Of a stretch of 64,000 nt of DNA, positions 17,295 to 26,673 are shown piece after piece. Origin of the DNA: a bacterium (GTDB taxonomy: Bacteria > Actinomycetota > Acidimicrobiia > Acidimicrobiales > Bin134); assembly GCA_026708015.1 (NCBI GenBank), contig JAPOVT010000048.1, positions 1 through 64,000 on the forward strand, in the 5' to 3' direction. The notes under the pieces are model-generated. The model was not told the DNA's origin and made no database searches. It was given only the letters and a program-made list of their open reading frames with translations. How positions within the stretch are numbered: position 1 is the first letter of the stretch; every line of letters begins with the position of its first letter. Position numbers and translations under genes: made by a program.

Positions 17295-19385
17295 ATGGCC
17301 CAGCGGCGAGTCGACCTGGAGGAGTTCTTCCACCCCATCGGGGTGGCGGTGATCGGAGGGGTCGACCGCACCCAGACCGAAGACGGGTTGCGGGAGGCGA
17401 TGGATTCTCGTTGGGGAGAGGGGAATTGGCATCTGGTCAACCCCAAGGGCGGAGCGATCGGAGCGGTGCCGGTCTACGAGAAGGTGGCCGACGTGCCCGA
17501 GCCGGTGAGCCTGGCGGTAATCTCCACCCCTCCAGCGGCGTGCGCGCAGATTGTGGACGAGTGCGGGGCCGTCGGGGTCCGATACGCCCTGGTGTTCTCC
17601 TCGGGATTCAGCGAAGTCGGCCCCGAGGGGGCCGCTCTGGAGGCTGAACTGGGGGAGGCGGGCCGCCGCAACGGCATCCGCATCTTCGGCCCCAACACCA
17701 ATACCAACGCCTTCGAGCCAGTACCCGACGTACCCGGATTGCGAGGGGGCAAGATCGGGGTGGTCACCCAGTCGGGTCACAACGGTCGGCCCATCATGCA
17801 GGGGGTTTACTTCGGCATCGGGTTCAGCCGCCAGGTGCCGTGCGGCAACGAGGTTGACCTCGAAGTGAGCGACTTCATCGAGTATTTCGCCTACGACGAC
17901 GACACTGCGGTGATCGCCGGCTACATCGAGGGCTTCCGGTCGGCCAAAAAGCTGCGCACCGCGCTGGAGGCGGCCAACGCGCAGCACAAGCCGGTGGTGA
18001 TTTTGAAGATTGGAGCCACCGATGCCGGATCGCGCATGGCGTCGTCGCACACTGGTCACCTCACCGGATCAGATGAGGTGATCGACGGGCTGTTCGAGCA
18101 ATACGGGGTGGTGAGGGTGCGCGATCTGGACGAGCTGCTGGAGACGGCCGCTCTGTTCGCCAAGCTAGGGCCGGATGTGGCCGAAGGGGCCGGGCTGTAC
18201 TCAATCTCCGGGGGATCGAGCACTTTGATGGCCGAGGCCGCCGAGTTGGCCGGCGTTCCAGTGCCCCGACTGGCCGAATCAACGCAGCAGAAGCTCCACC
18301 GGCATATCCCTGGCTATCTCGCGGTGTCCAATCCGGTGGACAACGGAGGCACGTTCATCGTGAGCCAGCCTGCGGAGGTTCGCCAACAGGTGATCCGGGA
18401 CATCTGCGACGATCCGGCGGTGGGGTACACGGTGGTAGGAGTGACCGGTGCAGTGCCGCCGATGACCGATCTGCTGGGCGACGACATCGTGGCCTTGGTT
18501 GACGAGGTGAAGAGGCCGATAATCGCCACTTGGAACTCGCTAAAGGTGGACGAGCCGGGCTTCGACCGGCTGGTGGAATCCGGCATACCGCTGTTCCGCT
18601 CCTTCCGGGGTTGTTTCGCCGCCCTGACCGACTATCACCGCTACCAGCGCCGCCGGCAGGGCTTCCGAGCGCGCCCTCCGCTGGCTGATGCCGTGCCGGA
18701 GGAGGCTCAGGCCGTGCTGGGGGAAGCAGTGCCCGACACCGGTGCCCTGTTGCGGGCATTCGGCTTGCCGCTGGCCACCAGCGCGGTGGCCCCGTCGGCA
18801 AGTGACGCCCATCTGGCCGCCGAAGAGATCGGTTTGCCAGTGGCGGTCAAGATCGCCTCAGCCGATTTCCCCCACAAGTCCGACGCCGGGTTGGTGGTTC
18901 TGGGGGTGGACTCCCTTGACGGGGTGGAGCGGGCCGCGACGGCGATCTTGGACCGGGCTCGTGCAGCCGCGCCCGATGCGGCCATCGAAGGGGTTGAGGT
19001 CCAGCAGATGGTGATCGGCGGCACCGAGATGATTGTGGGGGTGACTCGCGATCCCACGCTCGGCGCCGCAGTCATGGTGGGCACCGGTGGGGTGTTCACC
19101 GAGGTCTTGGCTGACACTTCTGTCCGCCCGCTGCCTCTAGATGAGGCCGACGCCTACGAGATGATTCGCTCCCTCAAGGGCTTTCCCCTGCTCGACGGTG
19201 CTCGGGGTCGCCCGCCGGCCGATGTGGACGCACTGGTCAAAGTGGTCATGGCCACCGCAACCCTGGCCACTGCCCTCGGCGACCGACTCACCGAACTCGA
19301 TCTGAACCCGGTAGTGGTGCTCGACCGCGGCCAAGGCGCCGTAGTGGTCGACCACCTCATGATCCTGGCTGATCCCTACTCTTGA
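17295..19385 (+). CDS. acyl-CoA synthetase (NDP-forming), ACS-alpha/beta fusion
   Basis: A 696-residue NDP-forming acyl-CoA synthetase. The N-terminal CoA-binding domain (GVAVIGGVD), the succinyl-CoA-ligase-like flavodoxin domain with the phosphohistidine-type segment ASSHTGHLTGSD near 250-261, and the C-terminal ATP-grasp domain (PVAVKIASADFPHKSDAGL near 515-535) occur in order. It resembles acetate-, pimeloyl- or feruloyl-CoA synthetase-like proteins. ATG 17295 is preferred over an upstream in-frame codon because MAQRRVDLEEFFHP begins the conserved region. It lies 3 nt upstream of an acetoacetyl-CoA synthetase gene, so the two are probably co-transcribed for carboxylate activation. Confidence 0.9.
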   Translation: MAQRRVDLEEFFHPIGVAVIGGVDRTQTEDGLREAMDSRWGEGNWHLVNPKGGAIGAVPVYEKVADVPEPVSLAVISTPPAACAQIVDECGAVGVRYALVFSSGFSEVGPEGAALEAELGEAGRRNGIRIFGPNTNTNAFEPVPDVPGLRGGKIGVVTQSGHNGRPIMQGVYFGIGFSRQVPCGNEVDLEVSDFIEYFAYDDDTAVIAGYIEGFRSAKKLRTALEAANAQHKPVVILKIGATDAGSRMASSHTGHLTGSDEVIDGLFEQYGVVRVRDLDELLETAALFAKLGPDVAEGAGLYSISGGSSTLMAEAAELAGVPVPRLAESTQQKLHRHIPGYLAVSNPVDNGGTFIVSQPAEVRQQVIRDICDDPAVGYTVVGVTGAVPPMTDLLGDDIVALVDEVKRPIIATWNSLKVDEPGFDRLVESGIPLFRSFRGCFAALTDYHRYQRRRQGFRARPPLADAVPEEAQAVLGEAVPDTGALLRAFGLPLATSAVAPSASDAHLAAEEIGLPVAVKIASADFPHKSDAGLVVLGVDSLDGVERAATAILDRARAAAPDAAIEGVEVQQMVIGGTEMIVGVTRDPTLGAAVMVGTGGVFTEVLADTSVRPLPLDEADAYEMIRSLKGFPLLDGARGRPPADVDALVKVVMATATLATALGDRLTELDLNPVVVLDRGQGAVVVDHLMILADPYS

Positions 19386-19388
19386 CCC

Positions 19389-21383
19389 ATGGACGAGACG
19401 CCGGCGATGACCGACGACGTGGTGTGGCGGCCGCCACCAGATGCGTGGTCGGTCTCCCGCATGGGACGGTTCGCTGAGCGCTACCACCCGGCAGGTTTCG
19501 GCAACTACGAGGCTCTGTGGCGCTGGTCAGTTGAAGAGCCCGCCGCTTTTTGGGGATCAGTCTGGGACTATCTGGAAATTGGACCAACGCCCGCGCCCGA
19601 GTCGGTAATCGGCGGCGAGCCGATGCCCGACACAACGTGGTTCGACGGCGCGACTCTCAACTACGCCGAGCATCTCCTGCGGGGAAACGGGCTAGACGAC
19701 ACCGATGTTGCCGTGGTCGGCCGGTCCCAGACCCGCTCAGACCGGGAACTCACCTTGGGCGAGCTGCGCGAGGAGGTCCGCAGAGCAGCGTCCGGCCTGA
19801 AACGCCTCGGTGTTGGTCCTGGTGATCGCGTTGTCGCGCTGCTGCCAAACATTCCCGAGGCACTGATTGCTTTTCTCGCCACTGCGTCAATCGGCGCGAT
19901 TTGGGCCTCGTGCCCGCCCGAGTTCGGGGCCCGCGGCATTCTCGATCGTTGGGGCCAGATTCAACCCAAGGTGCTTTTCGCCATCGACGGCTACCGATAC
20001 GGGACCAAGGAAATAGATATCGGGGGCGTCTTGGACCAGATTCGGCGCGGACTGCCATCTGTGCAGCACACCGTGTTGCTGCCGTATCTGGATCCGGCGG
20101 CCACCAACTCGGGAGATGCCCAGACGTGGTCCGACCTGACCGCGGCAACGACCGATCCGCTGCGATTCGAGTCGGTTCCGTTCGCCCATCCCCTCTATAT
20201 CCTCTCCTCTTCGGGCACCACTGGACGCCCAAAGCAGATCGTCCATGGGCATGGAGGGATCCTGCTCGAACACGGCAAACAGCTCGCCCTGCACCACGAC
20301 CTCGGGTCAGGAGACCGGTTCTTCTGGTTCTCGACTACTGGCTGGATGATGTGGAACTACCTGGTATCGGGGCTGCTTACAGGAGCCTCGATCGTCATGT
20401 TCGACGGCGATCCCGCGGCGCCGAGTCTGGACACCCTGTGGTCGGTCGTCGATCAGACCGACGTGACATTCGCCGGATTCTCGGCTCCCTTCATCATGGC
20501 GTGCCGGGGGGCGGATATACGCCCCACCGACTCGCTCGACCTTCGCTGCTTGAGCGGCATAGGTTCCACTGGGGCCCCGCTGCCCGACGCGGGATTCCGT
20601 TGGATTGCTGAAGCGGTAGGCCCTGTGGCGGTCTCGAACATCAGCGGTGGGACCGATGTGTGTAGCGCGTTTGTGGGTGGAGCGCCTGTGCTGCCCGTGC
20701 GCTCAGGTGCTCTCTCCTGTCGTCAGCTCGGTTGGAGTGTGGAGTCGTTGGACGCTGATGGCAAACCGCTGCGGGGAGTCGACGGGGAGCTCGTCATCAC
20801 CGCTCCGGCGCCGTCAATGCCGGTGGGCTTCTGGGGCGATGAAGATCGCGGGCGCTACCGGGCCTCCTACTTCGACTCTTTCGATGGCGTCTGGTGCCAT
20901 GGCGATTGGATCACGATCTTCGACGACGGCTCGTGCGTTATCAGTGGCCGTTCCGACGCCACGCTCAATCGCGGCGGAGTCCGTCTGGGGACAGCAGACT
21001 TCTACGCGGTCATCGAGGAACACGACATGATCGACGACTCACTCGTCGTGCATCTAGAGGACGACGACGGCGGGCTCGGTGATCTGCTGGCATTCGTTGT
21101 GTTGCGAGATGGCCAGGAACTGACCGACGAGCTCCTTGAGGTGTTGCGGGCGAGGCTGCGGGCCGAACTCTCGCCGCGCCACGTGCCAGATCACATTCAG
21201 GCCGCTCCCGCTGTCCCGCGCACCATCTCAGGTAAGAAGCTCGAGGTCCCCGTGAAGCGAATCTTGCTGGGCGCGGCCGCATCCCAAGTCGCGTCGGCGA
21301 GCGCCCTTCAGGATCCAGATTCGCTGCACTTCTTCGAAGCCTTTGGGGAGCGTTGGCGGGGTGCTGACTCTGCGGGGGCCTAG
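19389..21383 (+). CDS. acetoacetyl-CoA synthetase
   Basis: A 664-residue adenylate-forming enzyme activating acetoacetate, or a similar ketone body, to its CoA ester. The family hallmarks are the N-terminal FGNYEALWRWSVEEPAAFW, the ATP-binding loop YILSSSGTTGRPKQIVHGHG near 270, SNISGGTDVCSAF near 418, and the C-terminal acyl-transfer lysine in TISGKKLEVPVKR near 610. Length and motifs fit AacS rather than acetyl-CoA synthetase. Its stop overlaps the stop of the convergent AMP-ligase gene by 4 nt. Confidence 0.92.
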   Translation: MDETPAMTDDVVWRPPPDAWSVSRMGRFAERYHPAGFGNYEALWRWSVEEPAAFWGSVWDYLEIGPTPAPESVIGGEPMPDTTWFDGATLNYAEHLLRGNGLDDTDVAVVGRSQTRSDRELTLGELREEVRRAASGLKRLGVGPGDRVVALLPNIPEALIAFLATASIGAIWASCPPEFGARGILDRWGQIQPKVLFAIDGYRYGTKEIDIGGVLDQIRRGLPSVQHTVLLPYLDPAATNSGDAQTWSDLTAATTDPLRFESVPFAHPLYILSSSGTTGRPKQIVHGHGGILLEHGKQLALHHDLGSGDRFFWFSTTGWMMWNYLVSGLLTGASIVMFDGDPAAPSLDTLWSVVDQTDVTFAGFSAPFIMACRGADIRPTDSLDLRCLSGIGSTGAPLPDAGFRWIAEAVGPVAVSNISGGTDVCSAFVGGAPVLPVRSGALSCRQLGWSVESLDADGKPLRGVDGELVITAPAPSMPVGFWGDEDRGRYRASYFDSFDGVWCHGDWITIFDDGSCVISGRSDATLNRGGVRLGTADFYAVIEEHDMIDDSLVVHLEDDDGGLGDLLAFVVLRDGQELTDELLEVLRARLRAELSPRHVPDHIQAAPAVPRTISGKKLEVPVKRILLGAAASQVASASALQDPDSLHFFEAFGERWRGADSAGA

Positions 21384-22870
21384 GGCCAGAGTTCGTCGCG
21401 GAGCTTGGTGCGCAGGACTTTGCCGGTGGGGTCGCGATCGACGGTGGGACGGATGATGTAGCGGCGGGGGCGCTTGTAGCCGGCGAGGTGCTCATTGCAG
21501 GCGGCGTCGATGGCCGCGGTCACGTCGTCAGGGGCAAACCCGTCGGACACGGCTAGATACACCACCACCTGCTCGCCTCGGTCGGGGTCGGGGCCGCCCA
21601 CCGCGCAGGCATCGGCCACCCCGTCGATGGCGAACACCACGTCCTCGATCTCTGCTGGGTAGATGTTGACGCCCGCGGCCACGATCACTTCCGAACTGCG
21701 GCCGGACAGATACAGATAGCCGTCCTCATCGAGGTAGCCAATGTCGCCCACCGAGAAGAACCCGGAGTCGTTGTAGGCGTCGTCGGTCTTGTCGTCGGCG
21801 TTGATGTAGCGGAAGTAGCGCCCCTCGGGGCGGCGGAAGTACACCGTTCCAGGCTCCCGCGGTCCCAGAATCTCGCCGTTGTCGCCCACAATCTGGATGG
21901 CCAACTCCCCGATGGGAGTCCCCACCGTGCCGGGACGGGCCAGCCAATCCTGTGAGCTGCACATGGTCATGCCGCCCTCGGTGAAGCCGTAGTACTCAGT
22001 TAATATCGGGCCCCACCAGTCGATCATGCGCTGCTTCAGCGGCACTGGGCAGGGCTCCCCGCCGTGCAGGACAGTGGCCAATCGGGTGTGTTCGAGCTCG
22101 GCCTTGCGCTCATTAGACAAAGCCAAGAGCTGGCGGAACATGGTGGGGACCATGATGGTGGCGGTCACCCCGTTATTGATCACGTCCACGGCTCGTTCCG
22201 CGTCCCACCGGGCCATGATTCTCATGGGAGCGCCGTTGGCCAGCGCGCCCAGCGCGAAGGCCAGGGGAGCACCGTGGAAGAGCTGGGCCACCATGAGGTG
22301 CTTGCCGTCGCGAGGAAGCCCCAACCCCTGAGCGCCCAGCGAGGAGAATTCCCACCACTGCTCGAAGGTGGACTCCGAGTCCAGAGTGCGCTCGACTCCC
22401 TTGGGTCGACCGGTGGTGCCCGAGGTGTAGGGAATCCGATAGCCGGTGCCCCCCGAAGGGAACGGTGCCGAATCCTGCGCATCCACCCAGGCGTCGAAGT
22501 CGTCGCAAATCCACACCACGGGGCGATCGCCCGCCGCGTCTCGCGCCGCGGGGGTGTCGGCAACCACCAGTGCTGAGCCAGCGTCGTCCAAGACGTAGGC
22601 GATCTCGGTGGCGGTCCAGTTGGTCTTGATCGGGGTCATCTTCAGCCCGGCCCGGAAGCAGGCCAGCATGACTTCCACGAACTCGGTGCGGTTGGAGCAC
22701 ACCAGCCCTACGTGGTCCCCAGGCGAGGCCCCCGCGGCCAGCAGTCCCCAGCCGATGGCGTGGGTTCGGCGGTCCAACTCTGCCCATGACACCTGGTGTT
22801 TGTCGTCCTCCAACGCCAGGTCATCCGGTTCCCGCCTGGCCAACTCCGCCAGCACCGAGGGTTCGCTCAC
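21380..22870 (-). CDS. AMP-dependent synthetase/ligase (acyl-CoA ligase)
   Basis: A class I adenylate-forming ligase of 496 residues from the GTG at 22870 (VSEPSVLAELARREPDDLAL). The ATP loop is IPYTSGTTGRPKGVERT near residue 155, GFTEGGMTMCSS near 290 is the A5 motif, DIGYLDEDGYLYLSGR near 390 covers A7/A8, and PTGKVLRTKLRDELWP carries the C-terminal Lys. A frame continues 94 codons upstream of the GTG but is unlike the family, so I reject it. The enzyme is probably a fatty- or aryl-acid:CoA ligase working with the acyl-CoA dehydrogenase upstream. Confidence 0.9.
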   Translation of the reverse strand: MSEPSVLAELARREPDDLALEDDKHQVSWAELDRRTHAIGWGLLAAGASPGDHVGLVCSNRTEFVEVMLACFRAGLKMTPIKTNWTATEIAYVLDDAGSALVVADTPAARDAAGDRPVVWICDDFDAWVDAQDSAPFPSGGTGYRIPYTSGTTGRPKGVERTLDSESTFEQWWEFSSLGAQGLGLPRDGKHLMVAQLFHGAPLAFALGALANGAPMRIMARWDAERAVDVINNGVTATIMVPTMFRQLLALSNERKAELEHTRLATVLHGGEPCPVPLKQRMIDWWGPILTEYYGFTEGGMTMCSSQDWLARPGTVGTPIGELAIQIVGDNGEILGPREPGTVYFRRPEGRYFRYINADDKTDDAYNDSGFFSVGDIGYLDEDGYLYLSGRSSEVIVAAGVNIYPAEIEDVVFAIDGVADACAVGGPDPDRGEQVVVYLAVSDGFAPDDVTAAIDAACNEHLAGYKRPRRYIIRPTVDRDPTGKVLRTKLRDELWP

Positions 22871-22969
22871 CGCTGCGACACTACTGGTCCAGGCATTTCG
22901 TTGGGCGGCTACTATTTCCTTTATCGCGGACTGGATTTCCGAGGCGTTCAGCGAAATGCCGGGGCTGGC

Positions 22970-23155
22970 GTGAGCGGCTCCCTGTCGCTGGCGGTAGCCG
23001 ACCGTATTGCCGGCGGAGCGCTCATCCGAGACGACAACGGAACGCTCCTGGGCTCCATTGGCATCAGCGGGGGAACGTCCGACGACGACGACATCTGTGC
23101 CATCGCTGGGATCACCTCGGTGGGTCTCGTCGCTGACACGGGAGATCCGCAATGA
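22970..23155 (+). pseudogene. C-terminal fragment of a GlcG/HbpS-like gene
   Basis: A plus-strand frame of about 62 codons reads GSLSLAVADRIAGGALIRDD, then LLGSIGISGGTSDDDD, then AIAGI. This matches the C-terminal part of the GlcG/HbpS (DUF336) heme-binding family, in which a Gly-Gly turn is followed by a G-A-I-G-V-SGG motif and a terminal helix. The N-terminal two-thirds is absent; upstream codons do not resemble the family. It is squeezed between the AMP ligase and acyl-CoA dehydrogenase genes, both on the other strand. Confidence 0.55.
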
Positions 23156-23164
23156 TCCGACGGG

Positions 23165-24316
23165 TCAGGAGGGCTGGCCGCCGAGGCCGATTTGGCGGGC
23201 GATGATGTTGCGCTGGATCTCGCTGGAGCCGGCGCCGATGGTGCCCAAGCGGGCGTTGCGCCAGTGGAGCTGCATGTTGGAGTCGAGGGTGTAGCCGTAG
23301 CCGCCCATCACCTGCATGCCGGTATAGCTGGCCCGCATCATGGCCTCGCTGATCCACAGCTTGGCCATCGACACCTCCAGCGAGCACGGCTCGCCCGCGG
23401 CGATGCGCCGGGCCAGATCCCAGGTGAGCGTACGGGCGATGTTCACGTCGACGGCCACGTCGGCCAGCATGTGCTGGATGGCCTGAAAGCGCCCGATGGC
23501 CTGGCCGAACTGCTCGCGGGTGTTGGCGTAATCAACGGCCTCCTCCAAGATGGCCTCCATCGGGCCCAGGTTGATGGGCAGTGACGAGAACCGCTCCCGC
23601 TCCAGATTGGCCTGGAGGTTGCGGTGGCCCTTGCCTTCTGTGCCCAAGATGTTGGCCGCCGGTACCCGCACGTCGGTGTAGGTGACCATGTTGGTCCCGC
23701 TAGCCCGCTCGCCGATGGTCTCGATGGGGGTGATCTCGATGCCGGGGCTGGACAGATCCACCACGAAAAAGGTGATGCCGTCCTGCTTTTTCGGCTCGTC
23801 GGAGGTTCGGGTGGCCAGCATCACGTAGTCGGCGTGGCGGGCGAATGAGTTCCACATCTTGGTGCCGTCCACCACGTACTCGTCGCCGTCGCGCACCGCC
23901 CGGCACTTCAGGTTGAAGGCGTCCGATCCGGCGTCGGGCTCGCTGAGGGAGAAGCAGAACTTGAGGTGGCCGCTGGCGATGCCGGGCAGGAAGCGCTCCC
24001 GCTGTTCCTCGGTGCCGTAGATCTGCAATCCCCCCGACGCGTGGATGGCCGACCGGTACACCATGATGGCGAACGACATCATGGCCCGACTCAACTCGTG
24101 CAAGACGATGGCCACCTCCACGATGCCGCCGCCCTGGCCGCCGTAGTGCTTGGGTATGCCCACCCCCATGAACCCGGCGTCGGCGAACCGCTGGTAGGTG
24201 TCGAGTGGCGGCTCGCCCTTGATGTCCCACTCCCGGGCGAACCCGTCGGGCATCTCCTGGGCCGCGAACGCCCGCACCGATTCCCGCAGCATCTCCTGTT
24301 CGGGCGTGAACTCCAC
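23165..24316 (-). CDS. acyl-CoA dehydrogenase
   Basis: A 383-residue FAD-dependent acyl-CoA dehydrogenase. FSLSEPDAGSDAFNLKCRA near 125-143 and VVDGTKMWNSFARHAD near 148 are the middle-domain signatures. GYGYTLDSNMQLHWRNARLG near 345 is the C-terminal active-site segment. The base glutamate cannot be assigned with certainty by eye. It is upstream of the AMP ligase on the same strand, with about 290 nt between that holds the GlcG-like remnant. Confidence 0.92.
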   Translation of the reverse strand: MEFTPEQEMLRESVRAFAAQEMPDGFAREWDIKGEPPLDTYQRFADAGFMGVGIPKHYGGQGGGIVEVAIVLHELSRAMMSFAIMVYRSAIHASGGLQIYGTEEQRERFLPGIASGHLKFCFSLSEPDAGSDAFNLKCRAVRDGDEYVVDGTKMWNSFARHADYVMLATRTSDEPKKQDGITFFVVDLSSPGIEITPIETIGERASGTNMVTYTDVRVPAANILGTEGKGHRNLQANLERERFSSLPINLGPMEAILEEAVDYANTREQFGQAIGRFQAIQHMLADVAVDVNIARTLTWDLARRIAAGEPCSLEVSMAKLWISEAMMRASYTGMQVMGGYGYTLDSNMQLHWRNARLGTIGAGSSEIQRNIIARQIGLGGQPS

Positions 24317-24341
24317 GGGCGCCTCCCTTAGCCGGCGATGC

Positions 24342-26321
24342 TCAGTGGCCGACGCGCAGCACGTCTACGGCGGTGACCCCTGAAGTATGCACGATAAGCG
24401 GGTTGATCTCGGCTTCTGTGCGGTGGCGGGCGGCGATGCATCCCAGTCGAACCAGCACTTCAGCCGCGGCGTCCTGATCCACCCTGGGGCTGCCCCGCAC
24501 TCCGTTTAGCAGCGCTCCGGCCCTGGTGGCGTCCAATAGGGCGTGGGCCTCTTCGAAGCTCAACGGGGCGGGGGCGACGGCCACGTCGTCGACCAACTCG
24601 GCGAGCACCCCTCCAGGTCCGACCACCACTGATGGACCGACTTCGGGGTCCAACCTGATGCCGACGATGAGCTCGACGCCGGGGTCGGCCATGGGCTGCA
24701 CGGCCACCGCAGCGTCGACCATACCCAGCTCCTGGCCGCGGGCCTCCAATTGGGCGGCGGCATCGGCGACATTGTCGGGATGCACATTGAGATCCACCAG
24801 CCCGAGATCGGACTTGTGGTCGAGGCCCTCACCCATCAGCTTGACCGCGGCGGGGCGGTCGAAGTCGTAGTCGGCCGGGGAGCAGCTCGGGGCCATGATG
24901 TCGGCCAGCAGATGGTCCAATGTCTCGTCCGGCCATGGGAGCGGCTGCGGTTGTAGATGCCGCTGGCTTGTCCAGGCGTCCAGGCAGCGGAACAGCCGAT
25001 CGGGAGAGTCGAATACCGGTATCCCGGCTTCGGTCAGCCTCGGGTAGTCCACCGGATGCCACCCGGGCGCGCTGTATACCGCCACCGGGGTTCGCCTGCC
25101 GGCCAGGGTTATGAGAGCGTCGATCTGCTTGTCGATGATGACCTCTGGGCCGATCAGCATCCCATGGACCAGGAAGTCCAAACCGGGGTCGTCGCCCATG
25201 GCATCCAGTGCGGCCGGCAGCAGGTCGTGGTCGACGACCGACTGGCCGGTGAGGTCCAGTGGATTGCGAGGCCCTCCCAGGGTCATGCATTCGGCCAGCT
25301 TGGACTGGACCGAGCCTCCCAAGGGGGGCACGTCGAAGCCGTTGTAGCGGGCAGAATCGGCCAGGATTCCCGCCACCGCTCCCGATGACGACAGCACTCC
25401 AGCGCGCTGCCCCCATCGGCCCCGGGCCGCGGGAAGCGCGGCCAACTCGGCCAAATCGTGGGCGAGAAGAATCCCATGGCGCCGACAGCGAGCGGCAAAT
25501 GCCTCGTAGCTGCCCACCAAAGCGCCGATGTGACTGCGGGCCGCAGCAGCACCTTCGGGCGAGCGGCCCGCCTTCAAAACCAGCACGGGCTTTCCCGCGG
25601 CCCAGGCCTCGTCGGCTGCATCGAAAAACCGATCGGCATCGCGCAGCCCTTCCGCATACACCAGGATCTGCTCAGTGCGGTCGTCTTGGGCCAGGTACCG
25701 GACGTAGTCGCTCACCTTGAGGTCGATGCCGTTTCCCACCGCGAATCCCACGGTGAGTCCATGGCCGTTTTGCTGGAGATGCTGGACCAGAGACGACACC
25801 AGGGCACCGCTCTGGGACACTACGCCGAGGGTCCCAGCGGGCAGTTCGTCGGCCATGGCGTAAGGAGGGAAACCGGCCGGGATCCGGTCCACGCAGTTGA
25901 TCACACCGTTGGTGTTGGGCCCGCACACCGCCATCGGGGTGTCGGCCAGGAAGGCTTGCATCTCCAGGTCGAGCGGCGATCCGTCCCGGTCGCCCTCGCC
26001 GAACCCGCCGCTGAAGACGATTGCTGCCCGGCTCCCGAGCGCCTCGGCTTGGCGCAGGATGTCGATGGCCGCGGCCGCAGGCACCAGCACCAGCACCAAT
26101 TCGGGTGGTTCGGGCAGCGATTCCAGGTCGGGGTAGCAAGGCCGTCCTTCCAGCGAGTCGTATCGGGGGTTCACCAGATACAGGTCGGCTGGCACATCGT
26201 GCTTGAGCAGGTTGCTCAGGGCCCATGAGCCCAGCTTGTTGCTCTCTATCGGGGTGGCCCCCACCAGCGCGATGGACCGGGGGCGCACCAGCGGGACGAG
26301 GTCTTTGAATGGCGGGCTCAT
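24342..26321 (-). CDS. acyl-CoA synthetase (NDP-forming)
   Basis: A 659-residue paralogue of the synthetase at 17295-19385. It contains the CoA-binding domain (SIALVGATPIESNKLGSWAL near 12-31), the ligase domain with AARSHIGALVGSYEAF near 260, and an ATP-grasp_5 domain starting near 480 (AAVKLMGEGLDHKSDLGLVD). GVRGSPRVDQDAAAEVLVRL near 605 is typical of the C-terminal end. It overlaps the upstream cupin gene by 4 nt and lies 25 nt upstream of the acyl-CoA dehydrogenase gene, so cupin, synthetase and dehydrogenase form a probable operon. Confidence 0.9.
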   Translation of the reverse strand: MSPPFKDLVPLVRPRSIALVGATPIESNKLGSWALSNLLKHDVPADLYLVNPRYDSLEGRPCYPDLESLPEPPELVLVLVPAAAAIDILRQAEALGSRAAIVFSGGFGEGDRDGSPLDLEMQAFLADTPMAVCGPNTNGVINCVDRIPAGFPPYAMADELPAGTLGVVSQSGALVSSLVQHLQQNGHGLTVGFAVGNGIDLKVSDYVRYLAQDDRTEQILVYAEGLRDADRFFDAADEAWAAGKPVLVLKAGRSPEGAAAARSHIGALVGSYEAFAARCRRHGILLAHDLAELAALPAARGRWGQRAGVLSSSGAVAGILADSARYNGFDVPPLGGSVQSKLAECMTLGGPRNPLDLTGQSVVDHDLLPAALDAMGDDPGLDFLVHGMLIGPEVIIDKQIDALITLAGRRTPVAVYSAPGWHPVDYPRLTEAGIPVFDSPDRLFRCLDAWTSQRHLQPQPLPWPDETLDHLLADIMAPSCSPADYDFDRPAAVKLMGEGLDHKSDLGLVDLNVHPDNVADAAAQLEARGQELGMVDAAVAVQPMADPGVELIVGIRLDPEVGPSVVVGPGGVLAELVDDVAVAPAPLSFEEAHALLDATRAGALLNGVRGSPRVDQDAAAEVLVRLGCIAARHRTEAEINPLIVHTSGVTAVDVLRVGH

Positions 26322-26659
26322 CCGGTGATGGTCAGCCCGGCTTGGCCGGTGCGGACCACCATGAATTCCATACCCTCAGGGCCCGCGGTGAAGCCGTATT
26401 CCACGTTGGCGGCCAGCAGCAGGGTGTCGGGCGGCTCTATCACCACGCCGCTGTCCAGGATGGCACTGCCGGCCAACACCACCATCAGTTCGTCTTTGTC
26501 ATGGCTGTGGGGCGGAATCACATAGCCCGGCGCCAGCCGGATGGCATGGGCGAAGAACGATCCTCGATGAAGCCATGCCTTCTCTAAGCCGGTGTCGTCG
26601 GGGTCGGGGTTCTCGGCGGGCTGGAACCACTCCGCATCGCGATATCGGGAGAGGGCCAT
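26318..26659 (-). CDS. cupin-domain protein
   Basis: A 113-residue single-domain cupin. IPPHSHDKDELMVVLAG near residues 48-64 is the first cupin motif with two His and one Glu metal-ligand positions. The second motif is weak (NVEYGFTAGPEGMEFMVV). Its stop overlaps the start of the acyl-CoA synthetase gene by 4 nt, suggesting a role in the same catabolic unit, either as a sensor or a small dioxygenase or isomerase. The start ATG 26659 is 14 nt from the divergent reductase gene. Confidence 0.8.
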   Translation of the reverse strand: MALSRYRDAEWFQPAENPDPDDTGLEKAWLHRGSFFAHAIRLAPGYVIPPHSHDKDELMVVLAGSAILDSGVVIEPPDTLLLAANVEYGFTAGPEGMEFMVVRTGQAGLTITG

Positions 26660-26673
26660 AAAGAGTTCCTACC

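Noticed and set aside
22871..23152. 94-codon upstream extension of the AMP ligase gene
   Set aside because: The extension lacks resemblance to the ligase N-terminus and overlaps a plus-strand GlcG-like remnant; GTG 22870 begins the family-like sequence.
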